From Alphaproteobacteria bacterium (lineage in GTDB: Bacteria; Pseudomonadota; Alphaproteobacteria; UBA9219): DNA of 36,266 bases. Both the position numbers and the translations under genes were made by a program. The notes beneath the pieces were generated by a model. It was not told the origin of the DNA and made no database searches. It was given only the letters and a program-made list of their open reading frames with translations. The stretch is from assembly GCA_031291435.1 (NCBI GenBank), contig JARLJC010000316.1:1-36266 (forward strand), given 5' to 3'. Numbering within the stretch: the stretch's first letter is position 1; each line of letters starts with the position of its first letter. Positions 30,758 through 36,266 of this stretch are shown in pieces.

Positions 30758-32751
30758 AGAAAACTATACGGATCGATATCGACCAAAAGCCGCAAATGGC
30801 GCGGTAATTTGACCCCCGCCAGCCAATGCCGCAGCACCGCCGAGAGATTGACCGTGCGCGGCGCCTGTATCATGAGGCGATGCCGGTATTTGCCCCGCAG
30901 CATGGCAAAGGGCGCGGGGGCTGGGCCCAGAACCCGCAAATCCTCCCGTTGCGGCGCGGTCGAGGCGAGATGCTGGGCGGCGCGGATAACCTCATTCACA
31001 TTCTCGCCCGAAACCGTCAGGCTCGCCAGCCGCCAGTAAGGCGGCAACCGATACGCCTCGCGCTCCCGCAATTCGGCTTCCATAAACGCATCGCGGTCGC
31101 CCTTCACAATCGCCTTCATGACCGGATGTTCGGGTGAGGTGGTTTGCAGCAGCACGCGCCCGGCATCCTCGCCGCGCCCGCTGCGTCCCGAAATCTGCTG
31201 CAGCAACTGGAACGTCCGTTCGGCGGCGCGGGGATCGCCGCCTGCCAGCCCCAGATCTCCATCGACCACGCCGACTAAAGTCAGAAGCGGGAAATGATAG
31301 CCCTTGGCCATAATCTGGGTGCCGATCAGAATATCGAGATCGCGGCGCGTCATGCGATCGACCAGTTCCTGCGCCGCCTGCGGATTATCCAGAGTATCGC
31401 TGGCCATCACCGCAAAGCGCGCTTCCGGCAAACGCTTTTTCACTTCCTCGGCGATGCGCTCGACGCCGGGGCCGCAGGCGGCAAATTTGCCTTCCGCCTC
31501 GCAGGCCGGGCATTTCTCGGGCAGCTTCATCGCAAAACCGCAATGATGGCAATGCAGCCGCCCGGACTGTTTATGTTCCGTCAGCCACGAAGTGCATTGC
31601 GGGCATTGCAGCCGGTGCCCGCAGGCCCGGCACAAAGTCAGCGGCGCATAACCGCGCCGGTTGAGGAACAGCATCGATTGCTGCCCGCCCGCGATCGTCT
31701 GTTTCAAAGCCTCGAACAAAGGCGGGCTGATAAATTCCTGCGCGGTCATTTTATATTTGCGCAGATCGACCAGTTCGATGTTCGGCATCTGGGCCGCGCC
31801 GAAACGCTGCAGCAGCTGCACATGCCCATATTTGCCTTGCTTGACGTTGAACAGGGTTTCGAGCGAAGGCGTCGCGCTCGACAGCACGACCGGAATTTCG
31901 CCGAGATGCGCGCGCGCCACCGCCATATCGCGCCCGTGATAAATCACACCTTCTTCCTGTTTATAGGCGGCTTCATGTTCTTCATCGACGACGATAAGGC
32001 CGAGATCGGGGTAGGGCAGGAACAAGGCCGACCGCGCGCCCAGAATAAACTGCGCCTGTCCGCGCGCAATCGCGCCCCAGTTAAGGCGGCGCTGTTTTTC
32101 GCTGAGGCCCGAATGCCATTCCACAGGCCTTGCGCCGAACCGCGCAGCGAAACGGTCGATCAAGGCCGCCGTCATCGCGATTTCCGGCAGCAGCACCAGC
32201 GCCTGCCGGTCGAGGCGCAGACATTCGGCAATCGCCTCGCAAAAAACTTCGGTCTTGCCCGAACCCGTGACGCCGTCGAGCAGCGTGGTGGAATAAGACG
32301 GATGTTTGACTTTCTCGACCAGAGTGGCGGCGGCTTTGGCCTGCCCCTCATTCAGAACCGGCTGATGAAAATCGGGGTTGAAAGCGGGCGTGGAAAAAAC
32401 GTCTTTCTTTTTCGCTTCGATCAGTTTGGCGCTGCCGAACATCATTTTGAGAACCGCGCCCGCCGGGGTCAGGGTGTAACTGGCGACCCAATCGACAAAA
32501 GCGCGATTGACGTCCGGCACCAGAGGCAAATCCAGAACCCGGATAATCGATTTTAATTTACCCTCGGGCACGCCGCCTTTGCCCGGCCCCCATACCACAC
32601 CGATCATCTTGCGGCCGCCGAAGGGAACCTCGACAAAGCGCCCCGCCTCTGGCCGTTCGCCGTCTCCGGGCAGATAGTCATAGGCGTCGGAAAGGGGGGC
32701 GGGCAGCAGCACGCTGAGTGTTTGCGGAGGGGTAGCGCCGGGGCTGGTCAT
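30754..32751 (-). CDS. priA: Primosomal protein N' (replication restart helicase PriA)
   Basis: A 665-residue superfamily 2 helicase, shorter than E. coli PriA (732). The N-terminal DNA-binding domain starts [20 protein letters not shown]. Walker A is GVTGSGKT (160-167) and the DEEH box is at 256-259. The zinc-binding region has four CxxC-type pairs ([13 protein letters not shown] and [17 protein letters not shown]). Helicase motif VI is [10 protein letters not shown]. PriA recognises stalled forks and reloads the replisome. The ATG at 32751 gives the usual N-terminus; longer frames run into tal antisense. It is divergent from tal with 40 bases between. Confidence 0.96.
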   Translation of the reverse strand: MTSPGATPPQTLSVLLPAPLSDAYDYLPGDGERPEAGRFVEVPFGGRKMIGVVWGPGKGGVPEGKLKSIIRVLDLPLVPDVNRAFVDWVASYTLTPAGAVLKMMFGSAKLIEAKKKDVFSTPAFNPDFHQPVLNEGQAKAAATLVEKVKHPSYSTTLLDGVTGSGKTEVFCEAIAECLRLDRQALVLLPEIAMTAALIDRFAARFGARPVEWHSGLSEKQRRLNWGAIARGQAQFILGARSALFLPYPDLGLIVVDEEHEAAYKQEEGVIYHGRDMAVARAHLGEIPVVLSSATPSLETLFNVKQGKYGHVQLLQRFGAAQMPNIELVDLRKYKMTAQEFISPPLFEALKQTIAGGQQSMLFLNRRGYAPLTLCRACGHRLQCPQCTSWLTEHKQSGRLHCHHCGFAMKLPEKCPACEAEGKFAACGPGVERIAEEVKKRLPEARFAVMASDTLDNPQAAQELVDRMTRRDLDILIGTQIMAKGYHFPLLTLVGVVDGDLGLAGGDPRAAERTFQLLQQISGRSGRGEDAGRVLLQTTSPEHPVMKAIVKGDRDAFMEAELREREAYRLPPYWRLASLTVSGENVNEVIRAAQHLASTAPQREDLRVLGPAPAPFAMLRGKYRHRLMIQAPRTVNLSAVLRHWLAGVKLPRHLRLLVDIDPYSFL

Positions 32752-32791
32752 GTTGTATAAGGACGCGCGTACCAATCTGAAGGAGAAACAA

Positions 32792-33466
32792 GTGAAATTC
32801 TTTGTCGATACCGCCGATATTACCGACATTAAAGACCTCGCCGCAACCGGATTGGTGGACGGCGTCACCACCAACCCTTCGCTGGTGGCGAAATCGGGCC
32901 ACGCCAATTTTATCGACCTTATCAAGGAAATCTGCAAAATCGTTCCGGGGCCTGTCAGCGCCGAAGTCGGTGCCACCGAGTATGAGCAAATGCTCGAAGA
33001 AGGGCTGTATCTCGCCAAGCTCGCCAAAAACGTCGCGGTCAAGGTGCCGCTGACGCCCGCCGGTTTGAAAGTCTGCAAGCATCTGTCCGAACAGGGCACG
33101 ATGGTGAACGTGACTTTGTGCTTCTCGGCGGCACAGGCGATTTTGGCGGCCAAGGCGGGCGCGACTTTCGTTTCGCCTTTCGTCGGGCGTCTCGACGATA
33201 TCGGGGAAAGCGGCATGCAGCTGATCGCCGACATCTGCCAGATTTACAATTCCTACCCGAATTTCAAAACCGAAGTGCTGGTGGCCTCGGTGCGCAGTCC
33301 GCAGCATGTGGTGCAGGCGGCGTTGCTCGGCGCCGGTGTGGCGACTTGCCCGCCGTCCGTCATCCGCCAGTTGTTCGCGCATCCGCTGACCGACAAAGGC
33401 CTTGCGCAGTTTGTCGCCGACTGGGCCAAGTGCGGTCAAAAGATTTTGCCGGGCAAAGCCGCCTGA
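32792..33466 (+). CDS. tal: Transaldolase (TalC/FSA-type)
   Basis: A 224-residue small-subtype transaldolase. The start is a GTG with AAGGAG 6 bases upstream and the family N-terminus [10 protein letters not shown]. An ATG at 32750 would add unrelated residues. [11 protein letters not shown] (24-34) and the Schiff-base lysine Lys84 in [11 protein letters not shown] are intact. [13 protein letters not shown] and [12 protein letters not shown] follow. It transfers a dihydroxyacetone unit between sugar phosphates in the non-oxidative pentose phosphate pathway. Relatives of this size can also act as fructose 6-phosphate aldolase. A palindromic repeat follows directly. Confidence 0.94.
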   Translation: MKFFVDTADITDIKDLAATGLVDGVTTNPSLVAKSGHANFIDLIKEICKIVPGPVSAEVGATEYEQMLEEGLYLAKLAKNVAVKVPLTPAGLKVCKHLSEQGTMVNVTLCFSAAQAILAAKAGATFVSPFVGRLDDIGESGMQLIADICQIYNSYPNFKTEVLVASVRSPQHVVQAALLGAGVATCPPSVIRQLFAHPLTDKGLAQFVADWAKCGQKILPGKAA

Positions 33467-33474
33467 ATCAAATA

Positions 33475-33664
33475 GAGCCGTCATTCCGCAAAATTTTCTC
33501 TTCGACCGCGAAGCGGGCGAAAGAAAATTTGTGCGGAATCCAGTTGGCTTTGTGATCAAGGATGGTGCCTGCGGATAGGCGAACTGGATTCCGGATAAAC
33601 TTTCTTTCGTCTTCCCCGCTTTGCGGGTAAGAACGAAGAGAAAGTTTTCCGGAATGACCGCTCT
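33475..33664. repeat. Nested palindromic (cloverleaf) repeat, copy 3, between tal and xerC
   Basis: The ends AGAGCCGTCATTCCGC and CCGGAATGACCGCTCT form the outer stem; the outer 31 bases match as inverted copies at 28 positions. Hairpin A is CAAAATTTTCTCTTCG/CGAAAGAAAATTTG. The central stem is CCAGTT/AACTGG. Hairpin B is AAACTTTCTTTCGTCTT/AACGAAGAGAAAGTTTT with a CCCCGC/GCGGG tip. It ends 19 bases before the xerC start. Confidence 0.88.
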
Positions 33665-33683
33665 TTTTGATAGGCCTCGCGTT

Positions 33684-34619
33684 ATGTCCGAAGTCAGCAC
33701 ATTGCCGCTTGCCGCCGATCTGATTGATACGGTCGAACGCTGGCGTTCATGGCTGGCCGACGAAAAACGCGTCGCCGCCAAGACGGTCGAATCCTACACC
33801 TTCGATCTGCACAATCTTTTCCGCTTCCTCAACGCGCATCGCGGGCGGCAGCTCAACCTGTCTCTGCTCGCGACGCTCACGCTCACCGATTTCCGCGCCT
33901 GGCTGGCGTCGCGCGCTGCCGATAACATCTCCGCCTCCTCGCGCGCCCGGGCCGTCGCCGGAGTTCGCAATTTCTTCCATTGGCTCGACCGCAGCGGCCA
34001 GATGCATAACGCCGCCATCGATATGCTGAAATCGCCGAAACTGGCGCGCCGCCTGCCGCGCCCGGTCACGGAATCTCAGGCGCAGGAAATCGTTGCCATT
34101 GCCGCAGGGGCCATCGGCGATACATGGGTGGGCCTGCGCGACGAAGCTTTGTTCACTTTGTTGTATGGGGCGGGCCTGCGTATAGGCGAGGCGCTCGGCC
34201 TCACCCGCGAAGCCCTCACGCGCGATCGCGTCACCGTGACCGGCAAAGGCAACAAGCAGCGCAATGTCCCCCTGCTGCCCATCGTCAAAGCCGCGGTAGA
34301 AAAATATCTCGCATCCTGTCCCTATGCGCTGAAACCGGATATGCCGGTCTTCATCGGCGCGCGCGGCGAGCCGCTCAACCCCGCGGTGGCGCAGCGCAGC
34401 CTGCGTTTGCTGCGGCGGCAGTTAGGATTGCCCGACAGCGTGACGCCGCATGCCTTACGCCACAGTTTCGCGACGCATCTGCTCGCCTCGGGCGCCGATC
34501 TGCGCAGTTTGCAGGAATTGCTGGGGCACAGTTCTTTGTCCACCACCCAGCTTTATACGCAGGTGGACGCGCAGCAGCTTTCTTCGACCTATCGCGCCGC
34601 TCATCCGCGTGCGAAGTGA
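33684..34619 (+). CDS. xerC: Tyrosine recombinase XerC
   Basis: A 311-residue recombinase with an N-terminal SAM-like core-binding domain (about 12-105). The catalytic residues are all present: Arg166 (GLRIGEAL), Lys188 (TGKGNKQR), His256 and Arg259 (HALRHSFATHLL), His282 (LGHSSLSTTQLY) and Tyr291. With XerD it resolves chromosome dimers at dif. The ATG at 33684 was chosen because an in-frame ATG at 33621 lies inside the palindromic repeat. The housekeeping neighbours priA and tal argue that this is the chromosomal Xer enzyme and not a phage integrase. Confidence 0.93.
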   Translation: MSEVSTLPLAADLIDTVERWRSWLADEKRVAAKTVESYTFDLHNLFRFLNAHRGRQLNLSLLATLTLTDFRAWLASRAADNISASSRARAVAGVRNFFHWLDRSGQMHNAAIDMLKSPKLARRLPRPVTESQAQEIVAIAAGAIGDTWVGLRDEALFTLLYGAGLRIGEALGLTREALTRDRVTVTGKGNKQRNVPLLPIVKAAVEKYLASCPYALKPDMPVFIGARGEPLNPAVAQRSLRLLRRQLGLPDSVTPHALRHSFATHLLASGADLRSLQELLGHSSLSTTQLYTQVDAQQLSSTYRAAHPRAK

Positions 34620-34620
34620 G

Positions 34621-35007
34621 TCAGGCGGGCTGCGCCGTCAGGCTCTTGCGCCAGTCGGGTGTCGGTTCAGGCCGTGGCGGGGCGACAAGCGCATCGGCCG
34701 AGGGCATGTGGCTTTCGATATATTCGTTGAGCGTATAGATGTCACGGTGGCCGTCCTTGCCGCCTGTCGGGACGGCGACCTTTATCGAGTCGAATCTGCC
34801 ACCTAACATCGTCAGCGCATTCAACAGGGAGTCGAAGCTGGCGGCGCCGAAAGACGCATATAACCCGTTTCCGCAGGCCAGCAATTCCTGTCGGGAGATG
34901 TTCATGCTTGTCTCTACGATGAGCGAACTGCCATGAGCCAGAACGATTTGACGGTTCTGGCCCGGAAGGACGCCTTTGAAACCAAGGAATTTCGCGTAAT
35001 CGTTCAT
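34621..35007 (-). CDS. Hypothetical protein (128 aa)
   Basis: Not recognised. The ATG at 35007 follows CAGCGGGGG and a run of T, close in form to the site before the 12245-13075 gene (CAGCGGAG plus T run). The protein starts MNDYAKFLGFKGVLPGQNRQ and looks soluble with mixed strands and helices. It includes TMLGGRFDSIKVAVPTGGKD and DIYTLNEYIESHMPSADALV, then a proline-rich end. There is no signal peptide. The 3' end is 1 base from the xerC stop on the other strand. The longer open frame upstream (to 35220) lacks a plausible start. Confidence 0.62.
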   Translation of the reverse strand: MNDYAKFLGFKGVLPGQNRQIVLAHGSSLIVETSMNISRQELLACGNGLYASFGAASFDSLLNALTMLGGRFDSIKVAVPTGGKDGHRDIYTLNEYIESHMPSADALVAPPRPEPTPDWRKSLTAQPA

Positions 35008-35105
35008 AAAAAAACCCCCGCTGAAAAATGAATGCGTATTTTTTATCGTGCGACTCGGTGACGCACAAGCGAATCTAGTTAAAAACGGCGAATCTCCGCG
35101 AATCG

Positions 35106-36212
35106 TCAGGCGAATCGATTCTTCTGCTTGGCGGCTTCGTACAAGGCCACGGCAGCGGCGTTGGAAACGTTCAGGCTGGCGATGGGCCCACCGGTCGGCA
35201 GCCGCGCCAGTTCGTCGCATTTCTGGCGGGTGAGGTGGCGCAGCCCTTCGCCTTCATTGCCCAGCACCAGAACCGTGCGGCCCGACAGATCCATTTCCGC
35301 CAAAGATTTCTCGCCTTGTTCGGCCAGACCTACGCACCAGTAACCCGCCTCGCGCAATTCATCGAGCGTGCGGGCCAGATTGACCACATGCACAATCGGC
35401 GTGTGTTCGAGAGCGCCTGAGGCCGATTTCGCCATAACGCCGGTGGTAATCGGCGCATTGCGTTCGGTCATGATGATCGCGCCCGCGCCAAAAGCGGCGG
35501 CGGAACGCAAAATCGCACCGACATTGTGCGGATCGGTGACCTGATCGAGCATCAGGATAAGATCGGTCGGCTGATCCGCGCCGATAATGTCGCGCAAAGT
35601 CGGCTCGGGCAAAGGTGCCACTTCGATCACGATGCCTTGATGCACGCTGCCCGGCGGGGCGATGCGGTCGATGGCGTCGCGATCCAGTCTCTTGGCGTCC
35701 GGGCGCTTCAGCAACTCCTCGCGCGCTTCGTTCTGCGAAGCCTCGAAAGATTTTTCCCCGGATTCCGTCAGCCAGGCGCGATGCACGCGCCGGTCGGGAT
35801 TCATCCATGCCGCGCGCGCGGCATGCAGGCCCCAGATCAGAACTGCGCCCTCATGCGTGGGGCGGTATTGTTCCTGCGGCGCGGCTTCGGGTTTCGGCTT
35901 GCCGGTTTTGGCGCGAAACGCGGGCTTGCCCGGTTTGGTATCGTCGCGGCGGAAAGGCTTGGTTTTGTCTTTTTCGAAACGGCGCGGCTTGGCCTCGGCA
36001 TTGAAACGCGGTTTGAATTTTTCGCCGCGCGCCGGTTTCGTGAAATCCTTCAAACGTTCCTTGGCCGCCCCGGTTTTGGCGGCGGCCGTGCGGCGCGGGC
36101 GCGCATCGCCGGGCAGGCGCACGGTTTCTTCCTCTTTACCGCGGCGAGGCTTGCCAGAAGAGCGCGAAAAGGGGGGCTTCCGTCCGGAAGCGAAGGATTT
36201 GTTGTTTTTCAT
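35106..36212 (-). CDS. rlmB: 23S rRNA (guanosine-2'-O-)-methyltransferase RlmB (TrmH/SpoU family)
   Basis: A 368-residue protein. The first 115 residues are a Lys/Arg/Pro-rich disordered extension, probably RNA-binding and longer than in E. coli RlmB (243 residues). A substrate-binding domain follows (from about GAVLIWGLHAARAAWMNPDR). The SPOUT trefoil-knot domain has its three motifs: LDQVTDPHNVGAILRSAAAF, VLVLGNEGEGLRHLTRQKCD and GGPIASLNVSNAAAVALYEA. It methylates the ribose of a 23S rRNA peptidyl-transferase-loop guanosine (G2251 in E. coli). The ATG at 36212 lacks a clear Shine-Dalgarno; a TTG at 36251 is less likely. Exact specificity cannot be read from sequence. Confidence 0.88.
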   Translation of the reverse strand: MKNNKSFASGRKPPFSRSSGKPRRGKEEETVRLPGDARPRRTAAAKTGAAKERLKDFTKPARGEKFKPRFNAEAKPRRFEKDKTKPFRRDDTKPGKPAFRAKTGKPKPEAAPQEQYRPTHEGAVLIWGLHAARAAWMNPDRRVHRAWLTESGEKSFEASQNEAREELLKRPDAKRLDRDAIDRIAPPGSVHQGIVIEVAPLPEPTLRDIIGADQPTDLILMLDQVTDPHNVGAILRSAAAFGAGAIIMTERNAPITTGVMAKSASGALEHTPIVHVVNLARTLDELREAGYWCVGLAEQGEKSLAEMDLSGRTVLVLGNEGEGLRHLTRQKCDELARLPTGGPIASLNVSNAAAVALYEAAKQKNRFA

Positions 36213-36266
36213 GAGGCGGACTGTAAGGAAGGGATTGACAAAAACAAGCAAAATCCGTTACTTCCC

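Noticed and set aside
31294-32556. 420-codon rightward open frame opposite priA
   Set aside because: Antisense shadow of a confidently identified helicase gene; composition is atypical.
32678-33781. 367-codon leftward open frame opposite tal
   Set aside because: Tal on the plus strand has an intact active site and GTG start with Shine-Dalgarno; the opposite frame also crosses the palindromic repeat and has no motif.
33684-34619. XerC as the integrase of a mobile element or of the tRNA-Cys island
   Set aside because: It lies beside priA and tal, 18 kb from tRNA-Cys, and has the size and motifs of a housekeeping Xer recombinase.
1-36266. CRISPR array, rRNA genes, prophage or intact insertion sequence
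   Set aside because: No regularly spaced direct repeats, no rRNA sequence, no phage structural genes and no transposase were seen.

Overview
The window looks like a stretch of an alphaproteobacterial chromosome. The evidence is a PopZ-family (DUF2497) polar organiser, a small CsbD-like protein, an L10-type leader in front of rplJ, a Zur box of the alphaproteobacterial type in front of an ABC zinc importer, and moderately GC-rich coding sequence with short intergenic gaps. I cannot name the genus. The many small orphan proteins would fit a lineage such as the Micavibrionales or deep Rhodospirillales, but that is a guess.

Layout. The 3' end of an AMP nucleosidase gene (amn) enters from the left and overlaps tail-to-tail with a TPR/glycosyltransferase-9-like gene. 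Upstream of that gene is a hicBA-type toxin-antitoxin pair, divergent from the ribosomal protein cluster rplK-rplA-rplJ-rplL (2.56-5.21 kb). The cluster has a strong promoter, a structured leader, an L10-leader-like RNA and a terminator. It lacks the usual neighbours nusG and rpoBC. Two small hypothetical genes follow, then a leftward housekeeping group: prepilin peptidase, murJ and trpS. From 9.8 to 14.5 kb lies a block of poorly characterised genes: two coupled small proteins, a pentapeptide-repeat solenoid, a 276-residue unknown and an ankyrin-like 378-residue protein. Next come a CsbD-like gene, an FkbM methyltransferase gene and tRNA-Cys. This segment carries two partial copies of the tRNA-Cys 3' end, which look like integration scars.

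From 15.8 to 24.4 kb are a Pcm-like methyltransferase, a large GT-C-type membrane protein, PopZ, a coiled-coil membrane protein, a soluble lytic transglycosylase, SmpB, two unknown genes and an XRE regulator. The regulator ends a leftward operon of LABN protein, GT39 transferase and PAP2 phosphatase, likely for lipid A or envelope glycolipid modification. Divergent from it is a Zur-controlled znuC-znuB pair. A Fic-domain toxin-like gene with an overlapping small upstream partner follows, then two hypothetical genes, priA, transaldolase, xerC, one more hypothetical gene and an RlmB-type rRNA methyltransferase.

The most striking non-genic feature is a family of about 165-190 bp nested palindromes, with three full copies and one shorter relative. 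Each can fold into a cloverleaf or four-way cruciform with conserved GTCATTCCG and ATCCAGTT blocks. One copy lies inside the ribosomal protein cluster, between the L10 leader and rplJ. I saw no CRISPR array, no rRNA, no intact insertion sequence and no recognisable prophage. I found no complete novel defence system. The best leads are the tRNA-Cys scars, the cloverleaf repeats, the Fic pair and the orphan block.
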